64,000 nt of DNA, from positions 38,791,909 through 38,855,908 of the forward strand of contig CM034547.1 of assembly GCA_020055645.1 (NCBI GenBank), written 5' to 3'. The position numbers and the translations under genes were made by a program. The DNA is from Tomocerus qinae. Taxonomy: Eukaryota; Arthropoda; Collembola; Entomobryomorpha; Tomoceridae. This document shows positions 26,445-40,908 of this stretch, piece after piece; the first letter of the stretch is position 1, and every line of letters starts with the position of its first letter. The notes beneath the pieces were generated by a model. It saw only the letters and a list, made by a program, of their open reading frames with translations. It was not told the DNA's origin and made no database searches.

Positions 26445-29400
26445 CACTGTATAATTGTATTTGTACATACTGTACGCACCAGCTATATTCAACACACACT
26501 TGCTTTGTGTGCAGTGTCTGCGGTATCAGTATAGAGGTATTCAGTGTTTCATATTATATAGCAATGTGTAATATTTAGTGTATGCTGGCCTGGTTAGCTT
26601 AGTTACGGGTACTATATTATGTAATATTGCATAATCTGAATTGAATAGTGGAGAGTAATGCAGTTGGAGCCATCGAGTCTAGGACGAGCTGTTTCGACTC
26701 TATTGATAGACTCACTAGCACTCCATTACACGCTAGTTTACATCATCAGGCACACACAAAAGTTGAGAGCCGTTTCGGCCGCCCGTTGCGGATTCTATGG
26801 AATATTTCATATCGTAATAACAAGTATTATATCCACCTTACTTGACTCACTATTTATAGTATAGACATAATACTATTCCATAAATTGCAGTACCGCATTT
26901 ATATGAATTTGGAAAAGGAGCAGCAGATTCGTCGGGTGAGTGCGGTGGGAACAGCTCCGACTTTCCCTGTAGCACGATACTTACTATCCCGCCCGGCTTC
27001 CTGTAGTAATCCTAATGCACTGGGAAGGAACTGACAGACTCATTCAGTTAATGTAACGTAATGTTACTTAACGTTACAATTCTCTACACTCTTACAATAT
27101 CAACTGCGTATAGCGATGTTAGCATAATAATATTTACATATAGTTGAGCATATATACATACAAACCACGATATTTATATAGTTATGCATACGAAATAGAT
27201 TGTCGAGTGAAAAAGTGAAGGCGCAACCAAACAACGTAACTTATGGCATACCAACCCGCGGCGGCGATTATATTTGCAGCATATAAAAATATCTCGCTGC
27301 TATCTATCTTTACAAGGAGACTTTCTGTTCCCTTCCCTCGTCCCGATTACTATTACGTTACAAACGAGACGACGACGAGACTGCAGGCAGTCAACTTGGC
27401 CAAAATGCATCACAAGACTACACCAACAAACACAACCAAATCTACTATAATTCAGTCAGGAAACTAGGAAAGCTTTCACTTGACTACTATGCCCAACTAA
27501 GTATGTATGTATACATAATGTGGACTATTCTAGTGATTTTTAAGAACGAGTTGAATTGCCTTTCTTGGCATATTCTTTAGATTGTACTAGAATAATATAG
27601 ACTGAAATGTGCTTATAGTTGTAGTAGAGAGTCGTGTCATATGTACAAGTGCATACCTATATACAGTGCATAGTAGTAGATATCTGTAGCAGAGCTATGT
27701 GTGTAATTCAACAAGGCACAGAGAGTGTGTTCTTATTTCCCATTGGAAAGGAGCGAATTCAGCAAAACCATTAGGGACCCGAAATGAGATAAAAATGTTC
27801 TCTTTGAACATGAAAGTCTGAAGAGACTTATACATTGTAGTCGTACGTAACCAAGTACATACGATACTTTGCTTTCACCGTTATGCGTTCTCCTATCGGC
27901 ACTGCATCGCTAACAAATCTACTTTCTACCCCGCGCTCTCTCAATAGCACACACTCACACACATCCAGTTTAAGTTCATACAGTCTGAGTCCGTCAAGTC
28001 AACCAACTTTGACTTCCCTCCAGTTCCTTGCTTTCCCTCGTCCTGCCTAACTCGACCTCTTGACTCTATCAACCAACTTCCCTTCCTCTCCTTACACAAT
28101 TACTACATCCAGAGTTAAGTTTGCAAGTCCCGAAGCGACAACTGTCGACTGTTTGACATTATTATAACATAAGCTACGTATAAGTACAGTGCCTCCAGAC
28201 TAGCTGTTCCAACAAACACAAGTGCGAGAACCGGAACTGAAACAAGTCTACGACTTAAATCCAACTTAACTCACAATCAAATGCCAAAAACGAGCAAATG
28301 GCAATTCCGAGATTATAAAAATGTAAGGACTTTATAGCTCCTATAGAACTGACGTTAGGCAAGAACAATAATAGGACACAATGTATTACAACATATCTAC
28401 TAATATGGATTTGTGTGTGTACCTGTGTTAGCAGGATTGTACGTACACTACATTACATTAATAATATAAGATAGCTGCGGATGATAAAAGCTGTGCTGAG
28501 GACTGGACTTGACGCACACGCAACACTAACACCACATCTTGCACCCTTTTCCTTGATGAGACAAGATTACAGGACCTAATTCAATGGTGCAGTGTAAAAT
28601 TCAATAAGAGATCAGAGATAGCTGTCTAATTCAAACATATGCCGCAAGCACATGCCATACTTCACTCTGCTTTCGGCCGGTTACTTATATTATATGCTAC
28701 TACTCTTTCCCACAAACAGACCAACCAACACGAATCCGTCAATATAACAATTCATTCCTTTCCACTATATTTACAAACATTGTATATACCACTGTATACA
28801 TACTACCAAACCACATAATAAATATAATCATTATTAAAAACACACGCAGTGATGATAGTTTCCTATATAGTGCAGTTTTCAGCTGCTGCCTATATACTTA
28901 AACTATTCCGGTGCATAATATGGCGACCACGACTCTATCATAAATGTAAACTAACCAAGCTTACATTAATTCAATTCCTCATGCAAATAACATCAGGCAA
29001 TGCAAACATTTATAATACATAGACCATTACATACACATAGTAATTGCAGACCAGCCAACTAATGTGTCGCCATATTATAGAGAACATCAGATATAGGTTT
29101 CAATAGTTGTATAACCATGCAGCAGGTATTTATATCGAATGTAGTTATCTGTAGTCATATGTAATTTAAACATGAATTAAATTCTCTATTCCATTTCATA
29201 TCACCTTTACACTACATATTAATATTATCCGCGGAACTAGACTCAACTCCAATCTCCTCCTGCCAATCATACCCGGCGTCCTTTTTGATGTCTATTACAT
29301 CCACACTCTGCTCTTGCCTGTCGTCAACATATGAAGTTAGAGTTTAGAGTGCGAGTGAGGTTTCGTCTCCGGTTGGATTACAAATTATCCCATCCCTAAC

Positions 29401-30950
29401 GCTATGCATACATACCATGCCTACCTACCTCTACTTTTGACTCGCACTTTATTTTCCAAAGGGATTTTAGCATTTGTCCATCCACCCTGAGTAAACAACA
29501 AAAACCAGTAGCCTTTGTACACAGATTAACTTAACTGCTGACAAAGATACACATTATGTTCTCTTCTGTGCTTACTACATAGCAATACTATTGTCCTGTC
29601 AATGCATCAAACTAGTATCTGTACAGCAGAATGATCGCCTGTGATGCATTCAAATCAAATGGCACGACATGAGTCTTACTCTTACTTACATAAGCTTCTT
29701 CCATGATAATATAACTGCGAACACAAAGCATTTGTTCAGACTCGAACTCTGACGAACTGCAGCTTAAATTAAAATGATAGTTCATTGAACGATGCACCAC
29801 TCTCATTCCTGCAGTGTACCCTAATAGGTAGAGAACATCTATGAAATGTGTGTATGTACCTACCGAGGAGGAAGTGGTAGTGGAGTAGGTGCCTTTCATA
29901 TCATATAATACTTTATGTTCGTTAGTGAGGCAGTAACTGTAGTCTAAATTAAATGTCGACATAGTACACCTATTACATAAACGTCTAGTACAGACATTCC
30001 GTTCCTTTTGTACTCAAACAGGGACAGCGAGGAGGAACATGTACAGCGAACCAATCAACTCCGTCCGCTAAAATTAATGCAGATCGTGTTTACTTTTCTC
30101 TTTAGTACTTTTCTACACAGACTTGTGCAGTTTTGTTCTCTTGCTTCCCACTGCTCATTGCATTGATCGCTAGCTGGCCCACGACGAAACCATACGAAGA
30201 GGACCAAGAGTTATACCTAAGTCTACAACCTAAAAACAACCAGGTTTTCTAAAACAAAAGCTTTCTGGGTCTAGTGTATTCAACTTCATTAGCAGGAAAC
30301 AACAAACCTGGAAATAAAGTATCAAAGCCGGAAGCCAAAGCCAATGTGAAATTAAAATATGCATACACCTTGTAGATACACTTGTTCTTTATATTGCTAA
30401 ACAAAACATATTTTAGAATATTTATTTTTCACAAGTTTTAAAACTTTACTGATTTATTTGTATACCTAGTATTATGCCCAGCAAAACATTCTGTTTAGAT
30501 TTCCTTAATGCACCTGCCGGTAATTAGGTTACATCTATACAGGATCTGTACATGGCATATTTAATTTAAACGCCTAAAATGTTCACTTAGCTTGTCACGT
30601 AAGAATGAAGTAGGGATATTGTAATCAAATCATCTCATATTTCCTATATAATATAGTAAAGAGAAATTATATACTCTAGCATTATATGCACATCTAAGAG
30701 TACAGAAATATACAGACGCATGTTCTGTGTGATGGTCTATAGTATAGATGAAACAGGACACAAAGTAAATGTATTTAGTAGTAGGATATGGGAGGGAGAG
30801 AGTATAGCCCAAAGATGAGCGTGACATGGAAGGAAAATACTTAGAGCACGAAAGGAAGATGCTACAGATAGAGATTTGCCCAAAATTGTAATGACAAAAG
30901 CAGGCAGTTGATCCTCGACAAATAAAACAAGTAGGACATAGAGGAAAGTA

Positions 30951-30970
30951 AAGTCGAGTTAACTCGACTT
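30951..30970. repeat. 20-bp perfect palindrome
   Basis: AAGTCGAGTTAACTCGACTT is its own reverse complement. It is followed by related ACTCAA motifs. No binding-site family is assigned. Confidence 0.8.
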
Positions 30971-33900
30971 AACTCAAAGATCAACTCAACTCATCCAACA
31001 AACCAAATTCATTCATTTACTTCACAGTCGCAGAGATACAGACGATTCTTCCATTACATTACGTCAGACTGCAAGAGCAGAGCAACTGCACAACTGACTT
31101 TACTAGTATACTACAACCCTGCTACTATAACATATAGGAAGCAACTTTAACTTGACATGGCTCTACACTAACTATAGTTTATTATACATTACTTAGCATA
31201 CAAACTACACACAGCTATGCTTTCTACCTTTAAATTTATTTAAATACATCAGTCTATACCTACAATAGACGTTATCCTTAAAGGTAACACATTGCATAAT
31301 AACATCCCTATACATAGTATATAAAATACCTAGCGAACATATTCCTTTGATAGATAGCATACATTTACATGAATATATAATTCATTGCTGGAGATATGTA
31401 GTTTTACAAATAGTGGAAATGCCAAAACACGACACAACATAATACTATACAAATGTTCTCGTTTTCTCCACAAACTCCAATCTGCAATCCTCATCGACTT
31501 TGTCATTTCCTTCTCGTGTGTATGTATACAGTAATAAGTTGGCTGCAGAGTCTTCTCAACTAAAGCAAGCTAACGAAAGCAAAGCGGAGTCAGTAGTAAT
31601 GTCAAGTCACGCCACACGACACTCACCCCTCTCCTCTTGTCTCTTCTTTCACTCTGCCAACCAACCACTATGCACCAGGACACAAGAGTAATGCAGGCAG
31701 GCAAGTCAGTCGAACCTGCTATCATATTATATTCTCACACTACTACTATAAATATATATAAAGATCGGGTTACCTCTACCAACTAAGTATGCCTATAGAG
31801 AGTATATCTGATATCACATACATCATCATCATCCTAATGAAAACTTTCTACATAGATCAACTGAAATGATGAAAGACTAACTTTTAACCTCACCGCTTAC
31901 TTTTTCATGGTTATCATGTATTACAATACTTTTCCCCAGCGCTGCCCTCTCATCGGAGTTTCCCCATTGTCGAGCGACCCACCACACCAAACACAACTTT
32001 CACTCTCACACTGTGTACTGACTTGTCATGTAACAAGTTTTCCTATAGTCCCGTTCTGGTTTGACTGCCTTGGTCTTTGTCTCCCACACACAACTTCATG
32101 TTGACTGTTTCATACAGAGTTGCAATCTGAGCTGAGTAACTTCCTGCATTATACAGAAAATAATATTGATACGATGCCCGAAACTCATCTAGTAAAGAGA
32201 TCAGCAAAACTTTTTGCTGCACCACCACTATCATATCACAACTTCTACGTATGCAATAAGAACATGGTATAAATGTTTCCCATTCTTCAGTCACTATATA
32301 CACAAATATATTATTTGTGTCTTTTGTAGAGGGAGGGTTTATAGAGAAGAGTAAAGGAAAGCCTTTGCTCTACCCCGTTAGTTATTAGAGATATAGATGC
32401 CTACAAGTATCTGCCAAGAGATCTCATCTTTTTGATTTCAAATACAAAATCGTATTACATAATAACACATATCTTCACGTCTGCATTTCTGACATTGAAC
32501 TGTGTGAGACAACCCGAGATAGAGTACATACTCTTTTCTTCAGAAAAAACAAAGTTATATTCACATTTCACTGAATCCTCTGCTCACTATCAGATCGGTA
32601 AAGTAGAAGCCGAAAGCAGACATGCCACTAACTAAGATCACCATTCAGATTCAATGGTCCATGGCTAAACCATTGCCTCCAGCATTTCATTACATCATAT
32701 CATAAGACACAAAGCGAGCGCAACTCAACCACACTGAAGATAAATATACGAGCATAGCCATCCTTTTACAAGCCTCATCCTTTCCATCACATAAGTTTCA
32801 TTTCTATTCCTCAACAAAAGTCAAAGTCAAGATAATAGTACACACAAGCAAAAGTATTGCAACTACACAAAAATTCCTACAATCCAATCCACTCTTCCCA
32901 ACAAAACCACTTTCCTTGCTTCCTCAAACAACTGTTGTGCAATTGTAGCAAAAGATAAAATAATCTAACAGTACAAGAAATAATCCCGTTCACTTCACTC
33001 AATAATCAAATGTCTACACCGGCTAAACTATACTGGTGACATTCCTTTATCCCATGAATGCAAGTACTTATTCTTTCATTCCATCTTCGACAAACAAAAT
33101 CACTTTATTATTTGTTCGATTTTTTCATTAACTCCCACTTAGAGATACCTAGGAAGGAGGCAACAACAATACCGTTGTAACGTCCAAAGCTTAACATTCC
33201 ATTTTAGGATTGCTTACTGTTTGTGCAATAGTTCAATTCAATCATACAAGTTGTAGCAAAACAATGTGGAAATGATTCAGGACTCATAACAAATCCTTAA
33301 ATTGCTAAAACCCAATGAAAGCATAATAAATGTAAATTCCTTGAAGCTAAATGCATTACATATTTCATGACATACGTAATTATTATACCTTTTTAATGGG
33401 TTTGTAGCTTTGGCATTTGGAGAAAAAGAAAAATTATATTATTATATGCGCATAAATGTTCTATTTTTAGGAACCTGCTGCAAGGGCATATAAGTACATG
33501 CATTGCAATTTCCGTATTAAGTATTTTATCCTACTTTGTGGAATTGTGAATTTTGTTGCAAGGGTTACTTTGGGAAATGCATGTATATAGGTAGTATGCA
33601 CAGTCATCTTCCAAATGAACTGGCTTTCGCTTTCAATTCTGTCTTATAAATAAAAAACACGTTTTTGCACTCTGCATTCGTCTACAATAGAGTTTTAATC
33701 GTAGCTGGTATAACATCAATTTCTAGTCAGGGAGTAGCAGAACGATTACTTACGATTAGTTCCAGCGATGTAAATCAATAAAAATTAGGCGTGAGGTGTT
33801 GCTGTTTCATAAAAGGACAGCCATCAAGCCGACATGTGCACACATCCACATCACATAGCATAGTTACTTCTAAGTAGGGGAACTGCACTTTCATTAGGTC

Positions 33901-36073
33901 CTAATGCAAGTACATTATTGACTTGGGTACATTTACTTGGGTAAATAATAGTAGATGCTGCTGTAAGAGACCTTTACCTTTACATACCTGCGTAATGCAA
34001 GAGTATAAACGAAACGCCTATACACACACACAGGTAAATGGAACACTATAATATTATGAGAAATGAGTGCATTTTCTGGTCGTTACGGGGTACATACCCA
34101 GATAAATAAATATGAACATACCTTCATATGGTTAATACATTAGGGGAAATTATCGGTCGCAGCACTGGCTGAGTGTGTGAGAGAGAGAACAACAACACAC
34201 ATACACACATACTTAGTACAGTAGGCCGAGTAAGGCACAGTGGCATCACGGAAAAGTTGGGGTTACGGTGGAAGTATTGAGGCAGCCTTGGCGTTAGCTC
34301 GCGTGCAAATCTTATCAAAGAGGCCGACGAAGCTGAAGGAGAGCAACTAACTAAGCAACCAACCAACCGACACAACAAAAGCCCTTGCAGAATGGATTAA
34401 ACGAGGGCTGACTTTGCCTTTTGATTTCTGCTCACTCACAAACCTTTCTACTTTCTTTTCATATAGATTTCCTATTACCATCCCACTCGATTACTTACTC
34501 GCTAATGTACTACACAAACTACTAATACAAAGACTAATGCTTTCCCATATACATAAATTCACATACACTAAACACAATGCCATAGAAAGAACCCACCTAC
34601 CTACCTAACACAACTAACTACAGTCCATACCTTCTACTTTATCTTCCTCTGTCTCCTCCATCAACCTTTTTCTTTATACCGGCCAAAGTCTCTTTTCCTA
34701 ACTTTCTATTATCATCCAATTTTCAAAGACTTTCTCCACTCCCATTCAACAGGGAAACTTTTGGGATAAATCAATCTCATTACATTGTTTTTCTCGGAAT
34801 TCTTTTCAAATTGATAATTACTTTTCCGAATAGCAATCTCTCCAATGCACAACAAATGGCGACATCTGAACAATAAAAGGTTCCATTTAAATTCCAGGGG
34901 TGAATATGATTCTATGGAAAAATGTTTACATTTATGAGGGTGACTATATTGTATTAGTAATTCAACTCCCTGGTGTTTTATTTCAGAGGCAGAGTAGCTA
35001 GTGTATAGGTAGGTAATGCACCTGCTTTTATCATTGCAATGGCTCGGGTTTTGACTTTCCTTTCCTGAAAGTTCCATTAGAGTTAGATTGCTTGGCTTTA
35101 TAGCGGTTCATATCAAGGGAGCGCGAAGTGAACTGGATAGAGAAAGGCTTTGCATGCAACTTCATTTCCTCTCCGTCAGATCATCATAATATTTCCTCAA
35201 AACAGAACATAACATTTTACATTGAATTTCAAAGCAAAAGAAAAGCAATCAAATGTAACGAAATAATATAAGTAACCCTACAGAACGGAGTACCTAGAGG
35301 ATAATGTAACATGACGGAGTGGAGAGTAGAGACCAGACTGAGTGGCAAAGAGAAAGAACTACCTCAGGGAGAAAGCAACAAAGCAAATGCGAACCCACAT
35401 TACAACACATCACCCACATCTATCCTATATACATATCTACCTGTCTACATTATACATACAACAAACCAGCACTGTGCACACAAGTCTGAAATGATTACAT
35501 TGTGTGTGCAGTTTTAGGGAGGACAGCACAGCGTTAGAACGTGAACGTGGCGTGGAGCATCCTGTTACCAATTTTTTATATCTACCCAAATTCCGTACCT
35601 GAACGAAAGCTAAACAGCTAAAGTACCACACTTAGACTATTTCACATGAGATACAGCTACATCCATAGACAGAAACTACAATAATAGAGGCAGTCGGAAA
35701 AAAGGATTATTTATACTGAGTGAATGAGAACTATCTTCGCTTTTACTACTATATTAATACATTCTGAATAGCCCCACCCAGTCAACAGCACACTTTCACT
35801 TTGTCGCTCATTATCTTACTTAAACTACATATACTATTTAATATGTGGGCTACATGCGCTCTCTCAGTTCCATTTAGACATTTGGAGTATCACATTTCCT
35901 TGTATTTACCTCACCTTGTACTAGTATCTATATCTAATAGGTACATATATATAATATCTATTATGAGTGCAATTACCATCCCTACTAAAGGTAGATTCCC
36001 TTTTCTAGACGTAATGTGACTTCTATGGTATTGCACAATCAACCAAATAGACTTTGCAATGTCTACTGCTGCA

Positions 36074-36099
36074 TAGGTAGGTAGGTAGGTAGGTAGGTA
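36074..36099. repeat. (TAGG)n microsatellite
   Basis: Six and a half perfect TAGG copies over 26 bases, the longest perfect tetranucleotide run noticed in the window. Confidence 0.9.
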
Positions 36100-39000
36100 A
36101 TACGATAAAATACATACACTTTTCTGGGATGTAGAATATCCGTCGAACTATATGGGTTTATAGCGCCCCGTCAATAGTAGTTGCCAAATAAACACAATAG
36201 GCTTTAAGAGCAATCCAACCTGAACCAAAATTCATTTTGCAGTCAGCAGCAGCATCAGTAAGCAAAGGACTGTACTACTTAGTAAAGTATGCACACTCAC
36301 TGCATGCATATAACTACTTCAGTTTGTTTTGGATTAAACTGCAATGCAAAACAGTAGTGTAGTGTAAGTCTGAGTTGAGTCTATGACTCTTCTTTCTCAC
36401 TAAGCCCACCCAACTGAAATAGCTATAAACCTAAATTATAACTTGACTTTATGCGACATTGTCTATAGACAAACTATTACAGCTGTCCTATAAAATATGC
36501 TATCTTTCCTTTCTTTGGTAGTTCTTCCTTACTACTACACCATCATCACACCACACACACCAACACGACCAGTAGTGCAGTGCAGTAGTCGTATATTTGC
36601 ATAGAAAATGCTACGCCACGCTGTACACATACATTTATTTATGCACTTTGGATCCTTGTATATTATTTACTTGGTGTTAGTTAGACTCGGCAGGTTATAC
36701 CTTTATTGTTGCTGTTCCATTTCTTTTTGTATTGATTATACCATACCTACATACAACTACTAAATATAGTATGCTCTTCCAACAGAAGAATGAATTGTCG
36801 AGAGATAAAACTAGGACTACTGCTTACTATTTAGTTATGACTTGTACAAACATTAGACAGAACATACCACAATAGAGTCAAGTGAGTTACAATGCAGGAT
36901 GGACAAGTTGTAGTAGATAGGCAAACAGTTTTTGCTCTCCTTATTATATTTATTGTTGGTTTAGTATTTAGTTAAGGTGGGTAGTTAAATAAAGTAGCCA
37001 GGTTAAGTGAGTAGGTGTTTACTAGTTCCGTAAGGAGGATTCATCAATTCATGTCTTGCCCTGTCTTGCCATGTCACCTTCATTCTCTCATTTAATTTAG
37101 AGCACTTACATAGTCCTAAAACAAACTTAAGATTTTGCATCGACCGAAGTTGAGTTGAGTCACGTTAACCCTCCTCGACTTGACACAAATGAACCTTTGT
37201 CTGAACTGAAGTATTCAAGTTAGGACAGTTGTGGTGTGGTGCTCTATGAGTTCATTGCATTGGCACTGATTATCTGTTTCAAATACAATGGGATTACAGT
37301 GCTCGATGGAGTCATAGTCGTTGCTTCGCCTGGCGTGCTAAGTCTGATGTTGACTCGATGTCAAGCAGACTGCTAGTGTTATTTGACTAGACTGCATTTT
37401 AAGTGGGGGAGGGAGGGAGGATGCTTCCAACAACAGATTCTTTCTGTACAATCCATGTCTTTTCCTATTCTTCCTCAATCTATAGGCAAATCCATTCTTT
37501 TTCACTCCAAACATACATATACCTACGAACATCTCCACTACCTACACAGAAAGACAACAAACAAAAAACATCTTTTATTCTCGGTAGTTAATAGTGCAAG
37601 AGTAATGAACAAAACAGTACAGCCTCTCAAATAGAGTATTTAGGTGTTATAAAAACAAAGAACACAACACGGCACACCAGAATGAAGAATTTATTTCCTG
37701 TAAAACAAATGCTTGGCTTCTCCGTAGAATTCAGTTGAATCAAAATGAATTCGACTGCGCCGAAGTACAATTATAATTTCAAAGCCACATCAGATGGCTT
37801 TTAGTCTAAAATTACCAGTTAAGATATACATTCAATGAGAGTGATTAGATAAGATACACTATATCTGCTTTACTAGTAGCAACGAAATAGACGATGAGAA
37901 TGAATGTACATAGACCAGAAATAAGCATGCGTCCGATTGCTTAACGCATAGCAAGCGTTTCTGAGAACAAACCTGATCCTCCACTAATAAGACCCATTAA
38001 TTAAGCTAAATCACAACGCTCTACAAAAACCGAGTCAATGAAAAAATAACATCCGATTGTTTTTATGTATTCACAAAGAGTGCTACAAAATCTCTTACAG
38101 ATTGAAGAAGACTTGAGTATTTTGTCGTTTTTTAGGTAAGTGTTGACAGTAGACTGACACATTAATATCAACAACAGCTTAGAGAAGGTAAATAAGTATA
38201 AGTAAAAGCAAATGATGAAAGAAAGAATTGGACATCATATGGTATCTTAACTCGCTTGTGGCACTAAGTGCAAGGTTAGTAGCCTTTGCCGAATGTATTC
38301 AGTATTTACGAAACAACTCACTTTCCTGAATTTAAACAAGTTCAGACACAAACACAGAACTGTGTACTATGTCAGATGGAATACAAATACGTACGTCGGT
38401 AGTGAGCCCATTATATAGGTATACCTATGAGTATTTGCATGTTACATTCATATATGTATTCATTCTTATCTAGATAGAAGAGAACCTTATGCAACACACA
38501 ACGTAACACAACTCGACTTTTATCGAACTCTCTCTACCCTGGCTAACGTTATGTTCTATTTGTATTTGTATGTATCTCGACTTCTCAAGTTGAAGGTAAG
38601 CAAAATGCTCAGCTCTCTGGCCCTTCCAGTTCTTCTCGTCTGTTTAGTAGTTGTGTGTGTAGCGGGGAATAAAGACGTTGTTTCGCATTTTCTAGTCGTC
38701 GCTCTCCGAATAAATGCACCTACATAGTGAAACAAAAACGGTTTTTGCATAATTTACAGATTTCGGGCGGCCCGAGAAAGGGGAAGCAATCAATCTTCAT
38801 AAATCACTGGATAGAAGGAGGAAAATGTATGTGACTTTCCTCCGTACATTTTACGTACATACATACACTGCCAATCCAATTCACACAACAATATAGGTAG
38901 GTACCTCCATAGATTTAAGTAATGGTGAGTGAGTGCAACTACCTAATACCTTAGATGTAACATCTGTATATAAATAACTCTAGGCCACTATAAAATTGTA

Positions 39001-40890
39001 TACCAGGAAGTATATCTGTAGATAAGAATACACAACTTGAACCCAACCGAACAGAACACAGTGAAATGTTATTTATAGTAGCCACCTATACTAGTCAGGG
39101 TTTATAATCTCTGTACAACATTTGTTCGAAAGGCTAAAAGCAAGTAAAAGCTTAATCGCAATCGTAACACATCTATAAACAAAATAAGTATAAGACCTGA
39201 AGAATGTCTTTTCTACACTAGTAGGTGTAATATTTATTACACTCCTATATTCACCGCATTATTTATAGGTATCAACCTAACTAAATTGTTGTTCACAATA
39301 CAGTACACATTAAACATAATATGAAATAAAATGATGCACGACCGCACCATGTTCGTGGTGGGCCTTGCTGAATCTAAAGTTGTAATGTCCTTAACTACTC
39401 GCACGATTCACACATTAGGCACGACATAGAGGTTAAACATGTACGTAGACAATATTATAATTGTACTACATACAGATAGCCAAGGAGAGGAGAGCATTAT
39501 TTGTGCACAAGTGTTACTATGTTTATAGATAAGTATAGTACAGATACTACTTGCATCTTTGCTATTTACATATACAGTACATTATGTATATACCAACCTT
39601 AGTAATAGAATACCAGAATAAGTATTACAAAGAGTTTTGTGAAAATTGCATCTATGGATGAATTCATGTGTATTCATCGAACGAACAGAGGAGTGTGGGT
39701 AATCCTAGTGAGTGTGGAGTCAGTTAGTCTAATGGAAGTCATAGGAATGGTTGTAGGAGGCCCAATAGAATAGAATATTCTGCTGCTACTTAACTCTCTT
39801 CGATTTCACTGCAGTTTACTTAGCCACCTCCATAAAAGAGGAAATTCATTTCAGGGATCAAGAGCTCGGAAGAGAAGGACGACCACAACTATGACTAGCC
39901 GGGCGAAACACTTTAGTCTACGTGAATGAATGAATGGATGTAAAAACAGGGCCAGGCCAGCAAGTCAACTCTAGTCCAGGAGTCAACGGAACGGAATCAG
40001 ACAAGAGACTTCGATAAGAGATACGGCGAGAGAAGACCCGCTAAACCGGAGCAAAAGCTAAGCTAACTTTAGAGATGCGTACTGGAATAGAATAACTTAC
40101 CTCCAGTATTTATGTATGTATATGTATATATGGGTAGATTCATGTATATATATGGCCTGGCTCTTGGTCGCTTCATTGCTAGTATTCGTTCGCCATGGCC
40201 AAAAACTGAAGTCAAGTCAAGTATGGATGGTGATAGAGCTCAGCGAAAGGATACCAATTCATTGTCGTATCAGACAGAGTACGTATCACATTTGCTCTAG
40301 ATGTTGAATTGACTTAAGTTGAGCCGACGCTCAGTGGCACTCGGCGACTCCGTGCGCTGTGCCGTGCGAGTTGTACTTAAGTAAGTACAAGTCTATACAG
40401 ATGCTTGGCTAATGTCTAGTCTACTAGTACATACATCCTATGAGCGAGCATCATGATCTCAGTGTATAAGCTACAGCTATAAATATATGTATCTATAGGA
40501 GAGACTTATTGTTAGTTAGTGTGCATCTGTAGCAGTAGACCCCACCACGACCACTTTTGCCTTCCCACTTGCCACTTACTTACCACCAGCAAGGCCGAAG
40601 AAGCACCGAGCCGTGCTCTTCCATTACCAACCGGAATTTTCACCACCATCATCCAATATTTCTTTCCATTAGAAAGTATTAGTAGACTCACCTCCTGGCT
40701 GGCTGGATGGAAACACTCACTCGCCTTCGCTACATACATTTATAGTAGGTACGGTACGTACATGACTAAACTTGCTCTGACCCACACCGACCGACCATCA
40801 CACACGATATACCACCACACACTCATTCTCTCTGCACTACTACTCATGTACTCTGATGATGATGCCAGTGCTCTGCCGGACTGAGTAAGA

Positions 40891-40908
40891 GTGAGTGAGT
40901 GAGTGAGT
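40891..40908. repeat. (GTGA)n microsatellite
   Basis: Four and a half perfect GTGA copies. GAGT/ACTC motifs are scattered on both sides. Confidence 0.85.

Noticed and set aside
34712-35077. 121-codon minus-strand frame
   Set aside because: No motif or conserved pattern; length is within chance expectation for 64 kb in six frames.
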